A stretch of DNA of 64,000 bases from contig JAJCXR010000066.1 in assembly GCA_029263315.1 (NCBI GenBank), forward strand, positions 24,784 to 88,783, given 5' to 3'. The stretch is from Acidobacteriota bacterium. Its GTDB lineage: Bacteria; Acidobacteriota; Thermoanaerobaculia; Multivoradales; J023. Position numbers and translations under genes: made by a program. Below the pieces are notes generated by a model that worked only from the letters and a program-made list of their open reading frames with translations, was not told the origin of the DNA and ran no database searches. Below are positions 1 through 8,425 of the stretch, piece by piece. Each line of letters begins with the position of its first letter. The stretch's first letter is position 1.

Positions 1-1449
1 CAGGCGAATGCCCTGGGAGATCTCATTGAGGGCCGCGATGATGGCATCGGGGCTCGAAGCTTCGGCTTTCTTGGTCAGGGTGCTGGTGCCGTTCTGCGGA
101 TTGATGACCTGGCCTGTGACCTGGTAGACGGTACCGATCTTGACGATAGAACCGAAGACCATCGCTTTGACCCCTTCCCGACGACATAGCTCGATGCCGA
201 GGTCCAGGGTGACGGCCGCATCGGGTGCCTTCTCCATGCGCTTGAGGGCGTCGCGAACTTGCGCCTTCGACAGAATCTCCAGGTTGCTGGCCTGCTCCAG
301 GCCGGTGCGGAAGGCGTAAGCGGCGGCATCGGTCAAGGCGACTTCGCCGGTTCGGTTGTCGAACTCACCTACCAAAATGCGCTCTTTCTGCTCGACTCTT
401 TCCGCCAGGCTCGTCGAGGCCGCGTCGGTACCCTCGGGAGGTGCCGGCTCGCGAAAGAAGATCCACAGGATGCCGGCCATGGCGATCCCGAGGAAGATGG
501 CCAAGCGCTTGGCCCAGGGCCGCTGGGAAATGTTCTCGATGGCGGTGGCAGTGGCGGTGAAGGCCGAGCTGGAACGCCGGAAGGTGGACGAGCCGCCAAT
601 CTTCGGCCTCGGGATCGACTCCGACGACAGGCCCCCCAAAATACTCTCGAATTCCAAAGCCACCTCGTCGGCGCTCTGCGGCCGGTCGCTGGGATCTTTC
701 TCCAGCAGACGATCGATGAGATGGGAGAACTCTTCCGAGATGTCGGAGCTCACCTGATAAGCGGGCGTCTGGATGTGCAGCATCACCTGCTTCAAGGTGG
801 CCAGGGTATTGTGCGCCTTGAAGGGCGAATGACCGGTGGCCGCCTCGTAGAGCAAAACGCCGAAGGAGAAGAGGTCGGATCGGTGGTCGATCTCTTCTCC
901 GCTGACATATTCCGGCGACATGGCCCGGCTGGTGCCCACCAGTTGGCCCTTACCGGTCAACGAGGTATCGAGCTCGTTGGAGATGATGGGTTTGGCGAGG
1001 CCGAAGTCCAGGATCTTGGCATGGCCCGATGGCGTGATGATGATGTTCTCGACCTTGAGGTCGCGATGGATGATGCCCTTGGCGTGGGCTTCGGCCAAGC
1101 CGGAGGAGATCTCGTAGCCCAGGCGGGCCACCAGGTTGGGGTCGAGGGGGCCTTCGAGGATCATCGTGTCGAGGGTGCGCCCCTCGACATATTCCATGAC
1201 GATGCACTCGCTGTCGCCGTCCAGGAAGATGTCATAGACATGGACGATCGAGGCGTGGTTGAGCTTGGCGGTGGCCCTGGCTTCCCGCTGGAAGCGCTCC
1301 CGATTGTCCTCTGCGTTTTCTTTGTCGGGCCGGATACGTTTGATGGCCACCCAGCGGTCGAGGCGATCGTCGTAGGCTTTATACACCTCTCCCATACCGC
1401 CTACGCCAAGGCGCTCAACTACCCGGTAGGGGCCGATACTCTCAACCAT
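1..1449 (-). CDS. Ser/Thr protein kinase with TolB-like C-terminal region (3' end outside window)
   Basis: Hanks-type Ser/Thr kinase, read from ATG at 1449 and still open at base 1 (483 codons visible). The N-terminus has a glycine loop (ERLGVGGMGEVYKAYD) followed by the VAIK lysine. The catalytic loop reads HRDLKVEN, the metal motif is DFG, and an SPEY-type activation segment follows, so the kinase looks active. After the kinase domain come a Ser-rich linker and one membrane segment (AIFLGIAMAGILWIFF), then a domain beginning RILVGEFDNRTGEVALTDA. That domain resembles the TolB-N/FlgO-like modules fused to kinases in Acidobacteriota and myxobacteria. The protein is likely an inner-membrane kinase with the kinase domain in the cytoplasm. 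Substrates are unknown. The long reading frame on the opposite strand (259-1797) is a shadow of this gene. Confidence 0.93.
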   Translation of the reverse strand, partial: MVESIGPYRVVERLGVGGMGEVYKAYDDRLDRWVAIKRIRPDKENAEDNRERFQREARATAKLNHASIVHVYDIFLDGDSECIVMEYVEGRTLDTMILEGPLDPNLVARLGYEISSGLAEAHAKGIIHRDLKVENIIITPSGHAKILDFGLAKPIISNELDTSLTGKGQLVGTSRAMSPEYVSGEEIDHRSDLFSFGVLLYEAATGHSPFKAHNTLATLKQVMLHIQTPAYQVSSDISEEFSHLIDRLLEKDPSDRPQSADEVALEFESILGGLSSESIPRPKIGGSSTFRRSSSAFTATATAIENISQRPWAKRLAIFLGIAMAGILWIFFREPAPPEGTDAASTSLAERVEQKERILVGEFDNRTGEVALTDAAAYAFRTGLEQASNLEILSKAQVRDALKRMEKAPDAAVTLDLGIELCRREGVKAMVFGSIVKIGTVYQVTGQVINPQNGTSTLTKKAEASSPDAIIAALNEISQGIRL

Positions 1450-1537
1450 GCGGTGTATCTGGTTTCGGGCGGGGACAGCGTAACCTCAACGGTCTACTTA
1501 CCGCCTTTCTCCTCGGATCCTTTCCTGCCAAGTCGAT

Positions 1538-2254
1538 TCAGGCTCGGTTCATCAGCCTTCGCCAGTCATCGAGCGACTGCATACGCAGGCAGTAGTTTTG
1601 CTGCATTTGCTCGCCGATGGTGGACGTCGGGGTGGGGCCGTAATGATGGCCCGGATAGAGAACCGTGTCATGGGAAAGCTTGGCCAGCTTACCGGTCAAT
1701 GAGTAGTACAGAGCGTCTGCGTCACCGCCGGGCAGGTCGACGCGTCCGCAACTCTGGACGAAAAGCGTATCACCCGATACCAGGCGATTGCCGATGAGGA
1801 AGCACTGGCTACCGGGTGTATGACCCGGCGTGTGGAGGAACTTCACTTCTTGGTCGCCGAGACGCACCGTATCGCCGTCGTCGACTTTTTTGAGATCGCT
1901 GTCTGAGGCGCCGGTCATACGCTTGAGGCCATCCGCTTCGTGCTTGTTGACAAACACCGGCACGGCCTTCTGCTCCAATAGCTGAGCCAACCCTTGGACC
2001 TTGAGGCCGAACATCTCGCCACCCACGTGGTCTGGATGATAGTGGGTGATGAGAGCCCCGCTCACTTCGTAGCCGTCGTCGGAGGCAAGCCCCAGCAGGC
2101 CTTCGACATCCCAGGCAGGATCGACCACCATGGCCTGGCGGGTGACCGGATCGCCCACCAGGTACATGAAGTTGGCCATCTGGTGTGCCACCGGGTCAGA
2201 GCTGGCAACCTGATGGCCGGCAAGAACTTGCCGAAAATAGAGAGTCTCCTCCAA
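1538..2254 (-). CDS. MBL-fold metallohydrolase (glyoxalase II/ETHE1-like)
   Basis: Metallo-beta-lactamase fold hydrolase of 238 aa. Metal ligands are visible as THYHPDHVGG (H71, H73, D75, H76), HTPGHTPGS (H145) and GDTLF (D162), with a last histidine in YPGHHYGP near the C-terminus. This is the arrangement of glyoxalase II and persulfide dioxygenase-like hydrolases. The C-terminal segment TSTIGEQMQQNYCLR resembles the subgroup often annotated simply as MBL fold hydrolase, so the substrate (a thioester or persulfide) is not decided. The start is TTG at 2254, preceded by AGAGGTAAG at suitable spacing; no ATG or GTG lies in frame upstream. It lies 88 bp upstream of the kinase gene on the same strand and is probably cytosolic. 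Confidence 0.9.
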   Translation of the reverse strand: MEETLYFRQVLAGHQVASSDPVAHQMANFMYLVGDPVTRQAMVVDPAWDVEGLLGLASDDGYEVSGALITHYHPDHVGGEMFGLKVQGLAQLLEQKAVPVFVNKHEADGLKRMTGASDSDLKKVDDGDTVRLGDQEVKFLHTPGHTPGSQCFLIGNRLVSGDTLFVQSCGRVDLPGGDADALYYSLTGKLAKLSHDTVLYPGHHYGPTPTSTIGEQMQQNYCLRMQSLDDWRRLMNRA

Positions 2255-2399
2255 GGGTCTTACCTCTGAGTCAGCGGTGGTGAATGGAGCACCTTCTCGA
2301 CGTTTAGCTCGTGACGACAGTCAGGGCAGATTCTACCAAGAAGCGAGGGCTGTTGTGGGTCAAATCCCTGGGCTTTCGAAGAGGGTTCTTCGCCTTGGC

Positions 2400-3326
2400 T
2401 CAGCGAATGCGTGATCGACGTTGTGGGGTGTCGGCGGTGAGGTCGACGATGACCTCCATGGGCTCGCCGGAGCCGACGCCGAAAACCAACCGTTGGGTCT
2501 TGAAATCTGGGTGCGTAACTTGCAGCACGTGCACTCCAGGACCGATCACCAGACCATCGCCCAAGGTACCGAGGGAACCGCCACTGCCGAGGTGATCGTC
2601 GTCGAGAAAAACCTTGGCGTCGGCGGGTTGCACGCTGAAGGTGACGGGTGAAGCCTGTTTGGGGACGGCGGCAACCGGCGGAAGTTGCGGTGCAGCGCCC
2701 GCGGCAGCCGGTGGTGCAGCCGCGGCGGGAGCCGGCGGCGGGTTGGCCGGCGCGGGACCGTCGACAATGTACACCGGGCGTGGGGCATGCCGTTCTCGCA
2801 CCTCTTCCAACTCCTGACGGGTGATGTAAATCGGCTCCCCGGCAGCTTGTTGAGGTGGTGCCCCAGGGGCGATGTCATTGGGATCGACGTCATTGGGATC
2901 GACGGCCCGGGAGGGAGCACTCGACGAGTCGAGCCGTGGCGGGGCCACCTCATAGGCTTGGTGCGGATAGACATAGACGACGTTGGGCACCAGACCGCCA
3001 TGGGTCATGATGCTGCCGCCGATTGGGACGGCTGGGGCATCGAGCTGGCGGTAAAAACCCGGCGCCACGTTGGCGGCGCTGCCCAGGCCGGCGGGCGGCA
3101 GGAGCCGGCGAGGAATGGACGCCGGTGGTCCCTGGGTCGTGGTTGAGGTCCTCGCGTCCGAAAGCCCACGCCGTTTCCCCGTTCCCCGCTGGTCGGCCTC
3201 GAGGTTTGCGGTGCCAGCCAACGTCCCGAAAAGGGCACAGAAGATCCACAGGGCCGAAGCAGCAGCCCCTGGCGGCAGGCTCCCGGTGGATCGATGCCTT
3301 CTTAGCGCCTGGCTAATCCTGATCAT
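2400..3326 (-). CDS. Secreted or membrane-anchored PEGA-domain protein
   Basis: Protein of 308 aa with a hydrophobic N-terminal stretch (AAASALWIFCALFGTLAGTA) that looks like a signal peptide or anchor. A long low-complexity region rich in Pro and Ala follows (residues about 130-225), with a short tandem VDPNDVDPND. The C-terminal domain of about 80 residues begins VTFSVQPADAKVFLDDDHLG and has the pattern of a PEGA domain, a beta-sandwich common in Acidobacteriota surface proteins and kinases. I chose ATG 3326 because AAAGGA lies 8 nt upstream; the frame is open further upstream, but that part is antisense to the amidohydrolase gene and carries no domain. Function is unknown; a role in cell-surface binding is an inference. 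Confidence 0.8.
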   Translation of the reverse strand: MIRISQALRRHRSTGSLPPGAAASALWIFCALFGTLAGTANLEADQRGTGKRRGLSDARTSTTTQGPPASIPRRLLPPAGLGSAANVAPGFYRQLDAPAVPIGGSIMTHGGLVPNVVYVYPHQAYEVAPPRLDSSSAPSRAVDPNDVDPNDIAPGAPPQQAAGEPIYITRQELEEVRERHAPRPVYIVDGPAPANPPPAPAAAAPPAAAGAAPQLPPVAAVPKQASPVTFSVQPADAKVFLDDDHLGSGGSLGTLGDGLVIGPGVHVLQVTHPDFKTQRLVFGVGSGEPMEVIVDLTADTPQRRSRIR

Positions 3327-3566
3327 CGTCTCGCAATCCTTTCTGGCAGTACCCCATCGGATCTCACTGGACTTGTATTGTAACCGCAAAGCAAGCCCCA
3401 CGCCGGAATCACGGTAAACCGTAGCCGTTCTCTGCCGTAGAATGTGGCGAGGCCAACAGCACTGGAATCTGGTGTCGTGACAGGGGTTGGTCTCCGTCTC
3501 GGTTCCCGCGGTGTGCCAGGTTCGTTGCAGACGATGACGATAGGGAGAGGCCATGGGGGGAAGACA

Positions 3567-3617
3567 CAGCCATGAGAAAGACGCAGCCATGAGGAAGACG
3601 CAGCCATGAGGAAGACC
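3567..3617 (+). repeat. Three tandem copies of a 17-bp unit, each carrying an ATG
   Basis: The unit cagccatgaggaagacg is repeated at 3567-3583, 3584-3600 and 3601-3617 with one or two mismatches. A degenerate fourth copy lies just upstream at 3549-3566. Because 17 is not a multiple of three, the ATG codons lie in three different frames; only the last (3606) opens the amidohydrolase gene. Confidence 0.9.
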
Positions 3618-5267
3618 GAGATGCCATTCAAGATCGAGCTGGCCATCCAACCGATGTTCTATGCCCTGTTGATGGGGCTGGGTTGGCTGGCCGGTATTCC
3701 CGCCGCGGCGGGCCCCGGGCCAGCGGGCCCCGGACCAGCGGGCCCCGGACCGGGTACCCATGCCTTGACCAGTGTGCGCATCGTGGTCTCTCCGGGAGTC
3801 GAGATCGAAGGCGGCTCCTTGGTGCTGCGCGATGGTGTCATCGAGGCGGTCGGTGCCGATATCGAGATACCCCCCGAGGCGCAGCTCTGGGAGAGGGAGA
3901 ATCTGACCGTCTACGCGGGATGGATCGAGACCTACTCCGTAGCGCCGTGGCCTCAGGCAGAAAGCGGGGCTCAACCCCAAGGCGGTCACCCCAACGCTCT
4001 GGTGACCCCCGAAAGGGATATGACGTTGCACGGCTACGACGAGGCGAGAGCCCGCAAGTTACGCCAGGCCGGATTCACCAGCGCCGTCGTAGCTCCCGAG
4101 AGCGGTTTGCTGCGGGGTCAAAGCATCGTGCTCAATCTCGGCGAGGGGACCTTGGGGGAGAATCTCCTACGCCGGGGATTGGCGCAGCACGTGTCCCTAT
4201 CGGAAGTGGCGGAAGATGGCTACCCGTCGTCCCTCATGGGCGGTGTCGCTCTGACCCGTCAAACCTTCTACGATGCACTTTGGTACGCCGAGGCACAAGC
4301 CGCCTTTGGGCGCCGTCGATCCCAGAATAGGCCGTCCTTCGATCTGTCCTTGGAGGCCCTGGCGGCGGCGGCACAGGGACAGCAGCTGGTGATCTTCGAA
4401 AGCGAAGACATGCTGGGCACGTTGCGGGCCATGGGGTTGGCCGATGAGCTCTCCCTCGATGCCTGGATCGTCGGCAGCGGAGACGAGTACAAGCGCCTTG
4501 CCGAAATCGCTGCGACGCCACGGCCTCTGCTGTTGCCCTTGGCCTTTCCGGATCCTCCGGAAGTCGGTGAGGAGGACAACCTGAACCTCGACCTCGAAGA
4601 TCTGCGCCATTGGCGTGCGGCACCGGATAATCCCCGCCTGCTACTCGCCGCCGACATGACCTTGGCCTTCACCAGCTTCGGGCTTTCCGAGCCCAAAGAG
4701 ATCCACCGGCATCTCCATCGAGCGATCGAGCAGGGCCTCGATCCCCAGGCGGCCCTGGCCGCGGTGACCACGACGCCGGCCCGGCTCCTCGGTATGAGTG
4801 AGCTCTTGGGGACCGTCGAAGCGGGCAAGTTGGCCAACCTGTTGGTGGTGGAAGGGGATCTCTTTATCGCCAAACCTAAAATTCGGGAGGTCTGGGTCGA
4901 CGGCCAACGCTACGAGATCAAAGAGCTCAAACCGCCGGAGGTGGATCCGGTCGGCACCTGGGCGGTGGTCATCGACGCTGGCCCCGATGGCAAGATCCCC
5001 GTCCAGTTGGTCATCCAAGGCGAGGTCGGGGACCTCAAAGGTACCATCGGCTCCAGCGCCGGCTCGTTGCCCCTGGGATCGGTGGAAGTATCCGGCAAAG
5101 TCCTGGAGGCGTCTTTCGACAGCACGCCCTTTGGCATGCCGGGAATGATTCAGCTCAAATTGACCATCGATGGCGACTCGGCGAAGGGCAGCGGTACTTC
5201 GCCGCAAGGCCCGTTTCGTCTCAGCGGTAAGCGCCAGGTCACGGCGGACCCGGAGGTGGAGCGATGA
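3606..5267 (+). CDS. Amidohydrolase-family protein, metal site degenerate (first of three paralogues)
   Basis: Protein of 553 aa with a signal-like N-terminus, a GPGPAG-repeat linker (residues 35-50) and an amidohydrolase/imidazolonepropionase-like fold. The family HxH metal motif normally sits in PGLIDxHxH. The aligned segment here reads VYAGWIETYS, so both histidines are missing. The C-terminal part of the fold is recognisable (LLGMSELLGTVEAGKLANLLVVEGD). An extra domain of about 110 residues follows (DPVGTWAVVIDAGPDGKIPV onward) and looks like a beta-sandwich or lipocalin-type module. It probably does not hydrolyse anything itself. Its TGA overlaps the next ATG by 4 bp, so the three paralogues are co-translated. 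Start 3606 is the last ATG of the 17-bp repeats; ATG 3621 is an alternative. Confidence 0.85.
   Translation: MRKTEMPFKIELAIQPMFYALLMGLGWLAGIPAAAGPGPAGPGPAGPGPGTHALTSVRIVVSPGVEIEGGSLVLRDGVIEAVGADIEIPPEAQLWERENLTVYAGWIETYSVAPWPQAESGAQPQGGHPNALVTPERDMTLHGYDEARARKLRQAGFTSAVVAPESGLLRGQSIVLNLGEGTLGENLLRRGLAQHVSLSEVAEDGYPSSLMGGVALTRQTFYDALWYAEAQAAFGRRRSQNRPSFDLSLEALAAAAQGQQLVIFESEDMLGTLRAMGLADELSLDAWIVGSGDEYKRLAEIAATPRPLLLPLAFPDPPEVGEEDNLNLDLEDLRHWRAAPDNPRLLLAADMTLAFTSFGLSEPKEIHRHLHRAIEQGLDPQAALAAVTTTPARLLGMSELLGTVEAGKLANLLVVEGDLFIAKPKIREVWVDGQRYEIKELKPPEVDPVGTWAVVIDAGPDGKIPVQLVIQGEVGDLKGTIGSSAGSLPLGSVEVSGKVLEASFDSTPFGMPGMIQLKLTIDGDSAKGSGTSPQGPFRLSGKRQVTADPEVER
3711..3754 (+). repeat. 15-bp GC-rich tandem repeat encoding GPGPA units
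   Basis: Nearly three copies of ggccccggaccagcg lie inside the first amidohydrolase gene just after the signal-like segment. They encode a flexible Gly-Pro-Ala linker and are a likely site of copy-number variation. Confidence 0.85.
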
Positions 5268-6871
5268 AAAATGGATGGTGTATCGCCATGGCATTGGTTT
5301 GTGGCCTGACAACTCCGGGCTGGGCAACCACCGGCGACCCTGACGGTTGGAAGAATACGCAGCCGGAGGCCGCGGAGAATCTGCTGATCCGGGGCGCCAC
5401 GTTGTGGACCAGCGGTCCCGAAGGACGTTTGGAAGCGACCGATATCTGGATCTCCAACGGGGTGATCCGAGCGATCGGCAAGGACCTGGCCGTTCCCGAC
5501 GACGCCCAAGTGATCGACGGCGAGGGCAAACACGTGACCCCGGGGCTGATCGATGCCCACAGCCATTCGGCCCTCATCGGAGGCACCAACGAAGCGACAA
5601 ATATCGTCACCGCCGAGGTACGGATCGGTGATGTCGTCAATTCCGAGTCGGTACAGATCTACCGTCAGCTGGCCGGCGGCGTGACGACGATCAACCTGCT
5701 GCATGGCTCCGCCAACTCCATCGGAGGCCAGAACGCGGTCATCAAGTTGCGTTGGGGGGCCGGTCCCGATGGGCTGATGTTCGAGGGGGCGCCGCAAGGG
5801 GTCAAGTTTGCCTTGGGCGAAAACCCCAAACAAAGCAATTGGGGAGACGACGAGAAGCGTTTTCCCCAAACCCGGCAGGGTGTGGAGCAGTCCATACGGC
5901 AGAGTTTCCTGGCGGCTCAGGACTATCGACGCCGCTGGCAGGAATACGAGGCGGCGGTCGCGGCGGCGGCGGCAACCAAGGGCCGTCGTCGCGGCGCCAA
6001 GCCGGCGTCGACCGTTGTGCCGCCGCGGCGCGATTTACAGCTCGAAGCCGTCGTCGAGATACTCGACGGCAGCCGCTGGATCCATGCCCACTCCTACCGT
6101 GCCGACGAAATCCTCATGTTGTTGCGGCTGGCGGAAACCTTCGGCATCCGCGTCGCCTCGTTCCAACATGTGCTCGAAGGCTACAAAGTGGCGGACGAGC
6201 TGGCGGCCCACGGGGCCGGCGCCTCCACCTTCAGCGATTGGTGGGCCTTCAAGTATGAAGTGGTCGATGCCATCCCTTACAACGGAGCCATCATGTGGGA
6301 TCGTGATGTCTTGGTGTCGTTCAACTCAGACAGCTCCGAGTTGGCCAGGCGTCTCAATCTGGAGGCGGCCAAGGCGGTGCGTTATGGCGGGGTGCCGCAA
6401 GAGGAAGCGTTGAAATTTGTCACCCTCAACCCCGCCAAGCAGCTGGGTATCGACCGCTGGGTGGGCTCCCTCGAAGTAGGCAAACACGCCGATCTGGCCC
6501 TGTGGAATGGCCATCCCCTGTCGACTTACTCGCTGTGTGAGAAGACTTGGGTCGATGGGCGCCTCTACTTTGATCGGCAAGCGGATTTGATCTCACGCCA
6601 GGCCCTGGCGGAAGAGCGCCAGGCCCTGATGGACGAGGTGCGGAGCCTCGAAGAGAGTGACGACGAGGCAGCCGAAGGAGATAGCGAAGACGGCGCCGAC
6701 GGCGAGCCTGCCGAGGAAGTCGGCACCGACGGTCCGCCGCCGCAAGCCAGTTATCTGCGGTGGCAAGATTCCCACGATGCCTACTGTTGGAGTGCCGAGG
6801 ACGGCGAGGCCGTCCATGCGGGCCATCAGCATTCGAGCTCCCAGCACGGACGTCGGGGAGAACGGCGATGA
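5264..6871 (+). CDS. Secreted amidohydrolase with intact metal site (second paralogue)
   Basis: Protein of 535 aa with a signal peptide (cleavage near residue 21, WATTG). It is a metal-dependent amidohydrolase: VTPGLIDAHSH gives H99 and H101, HAHSY gives H274, FQHVLEG gives H302, and FNSDSSE supplies the metal-binding or catalytic D356. The C-terminal signature NPAKQLGIDRWVGSLEVGK matches the imidazolonepropionase-like group. After the fold there is an acidic stretch (residues about 455-490) and a His-rich tail (HAGHQHSSSQHG), unusual for the family. It overlaps its neighbours by ATGA on both sides. It is the only one of the three with complete metal ligands and so is the probable enzyme of the set. 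The substrate, perhaps a peptide or cyclic amide in the periplasm, is not known. Confidence 0.92.
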   Translation: MKNGWCIAMALVCGLTTPGWATTGDPDGWKNTQPEAAENLLIRGATLWTSGPEGRLEATDIWISNGVIRAIGKDLAVPDDAQVIDGEGKHVTPGLIDAHSHSALIGGTNEATNIVTAEVRIGDVVNSESVQIYRQLAGGVTTINLLHGSANSIGGQNAVIKLRWGAGPDGLMFEGAPQGVKFALGENPKQSNWGDDEKRFPQTRQGVEQSIRQSFLAAQDYRRRWQEYEAAVAAAAATKGRRRGAKPASTVVPPRRDLQLEAVVEILDGSRWIHAHSYRADEILMLLRLAETFGIRVASFQHVLEGYKVADELAAHGAGASTFSDWWAFKYEVVDAIPYNGAIMWDRDVLVSFNSDSSELARRLNLEAAKAVRYGGVPQEEALKFVTLNPAKQLGIDRWVGSLEVGKHADLALWNGHPLSTYSLCEKTWVDGRLYFDRQADLISRQALAEERQALMDEVRSLEESDDEAAEGDSEDGADGEPAEEVGTDGPPPQASYLRWQDSHDAYCWSAEDGEAVHAGHQHSSSQHGRRGERR

Positions 6872-8217
6872 AACGAGGACCCATGATGCAACGCAAGGTT
6901 CGGCTCTGTTTATTGTCCCTATGCTGGCTGGTGGCCCTCGGAGCATTTCCGGTGATGGCCGGGGCGGAGACCCTGGCCTGGGTCGGCGGCACAGTGCACC
7001 CGGTGAGCAGCGAAGCCATCGACGGGGCGACCGTCGTGGTGGAGGACGGCAAGATCACCGCCGTGGGCCGCGGCGTCGCGGTACCGGCGGGGGCAACCGT
7101 AATCGACACGGCGGGCAAGCACCTCTACCCCGGCTTCATCCATCCCGCTTCAACCCTGGGCCTGGTGGAGATCAACAGCGTCCGGGGAACCATCGACAGC
7201 CATGAGATCGCCGACGTCAATGCTGCCCTGCGCGCCGAGGTGGCGTTCAATGCCGACTCCGTTCTCCTGCCCCCGGCCATGGCCGGGGGTGTTCTGACCA
7301 CCCATGTGGTGCCGCGGGGCGGTGTCTTTGCCGGTACCTCGGCGGTCATGGCCTTGAGGGGTTGGAACTGGCAGGAAATGACCTTGACGACGCCGGTGGG
7401 CATGCACTTGAACTATCCGCAGTTGTTGCCCTCCGAGGGTGAGGTCTCCGAAGAAGAGGAGGAGGAGGAACGCGAGAAGGCGTTGCGTCTGATCAACGAC
7501 ACCCTCGATGCGGCCGAGGTCTATCGCCAAGCCCGCGACGCCGTAGCCCTGGGGGCCCCCACCATTGCCTTCGACGCCGACGCCGAGGCTCTTTTGCCGG
7601 TGCTCGACGGCACCCTGCCCCTGTTCATTTGGGCGACGGAGAAGAGCCAGATCGAAGGCGCCTTGGATTGGGTCGCGGAGCGCCAGCTGGAAAACATCGT
7701 CTTGGTGACGGGAGCCGACGCGCAGTACGTCGCCGAGCGTTTGGCCGAGGAAGACGTGCCGGTCATCCTGGCCGGGGTCCTGTCCTTGCCGGACCGCCGA
7801 TGGGAGCCCTATGACAGCTCCTACGTGGCGGCGTCCCGCTTGCACGCTGCCGGAGTGCAGTTTTGTATCAGCGATTCCAGACGGGGTGGCGGGGCCGCCA
7901 ATGCCCGCAACTTGCCGTTCCATGCTGCCATGGCAGCCGCCTTCGGCCTGCCCCGCGACGTTGCGCTGCGCAGCGTCACCCTGTCGGTGGCCGAGATCCT
8001 CGGCGTCGAGGACCGTCTCGGCTCGATCGAAGTGGGCAAAGACGCGACGTTGATGCTCACCAACGGCGATCCGTTGGAGATCCTCAGCCGTGTGGAGCGG
8101 GTGTGGATCGGCGGTCGAGAGGTGGATTTGTCCGCCGATCACCAACGCCGACTCTATGACAAATACCAACATCGGCCGCGGCCTGAAAAGGCCGTCGCAA
8201 AGCCCGGAGCTCGATGA
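6868..8217 (+). CDS. Amidohydrolase-family protein, metal site degenerate (third paralogue)
   Basis: Protein of 449 aa with a signal peptide (residues 1-32, LALG-type core ending MAGAE). The fold matches the two preceding genes: an N-terminal beta-sandwich half, LYPGFIHPASTLGL at the HxH position, and the C-terminal LGVEDRLGSIEVGKDATLML signature. The metal histidines are replaced (HSH to AST), so catalysis by the usual mechanism is unlikely. An acidic cluster of Glu residues lies at about residue 195. I chose ATG 6868, which overlaps the previous stop as ATGA, over an upstream in-frame ATG at 6760 that would run 36 codons inside the previous gene. Inference: it acts as a partner subunit of the active paralogue. 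Confidence 0.88.
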   Translation: MKRGPMMQRKVRLCLLSLCWLVALGAFPVMAGAETLAWVGGTVHPVSSEAIDGATVVVEDGKITAVGRGVAVPAGATVIDTAGKHLYPGFIHPASTLGLVEINSVRGTIDSHEIADVNAALRAEVAFNADSVLLPPAMAGGVLTTHVVPRGGVFAGTSAVMALRGWNWQEMTLTTPVGMHLNYPQLLPSEGEVSEEEEEEEREKALRLINDTLDAAEVYRQARDAVALGAPTIAFDADAEALLPVLDGTLPLFIWATEKSQIEGALDWVAERQLENIVLVTGADAQYVAERLAEEDVPVILAGVLSLPDRRWEPYDSSYVAASRLHAAGVQFCISDSRRGGGAANARNLPFHAAMAAAFGLPRDVALRSVTLSVAEILGVEDRLGSIEVGKDATLMLTNGDPLEILSRVERVWIGGREVDLSADHQRRLYDKYQHRPRPEKAVAKPGAR

Positions 8218-8425
8218 TTCGGCCGCCAACGCTGATCCTGCCTTCCTAGCCGCCCGCTGTTTCTCAATCGCGGCTTGATGCCCGAGTCGCGACGGTTGCG
8301 CCAGACGGCGGAGCCTCGCGGTTGTGCTCTCCAAGCAGCGCAACAGGTCGACGGGCGGCCGTGCTTTTCACCGCCGACCTCACTCCATATACTCGCCGCT
8401 TCGAATCGACGAGGCGGTGAGGGGT

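Noticed and set aside
259..1797. 512-codon plus-strand reading frame
   Set aside because: It is antisense to the Ser/Thr kinase, whose frame shows HRDLKxEN and DFG. The plus-strand translation has no domain and comes from high-GC codon bias.
7150..8343. 397-codon minus-strand reading frame
   Set aside because: Mirror of the third amidohydrolase gene; no ribosome site or family pattern.
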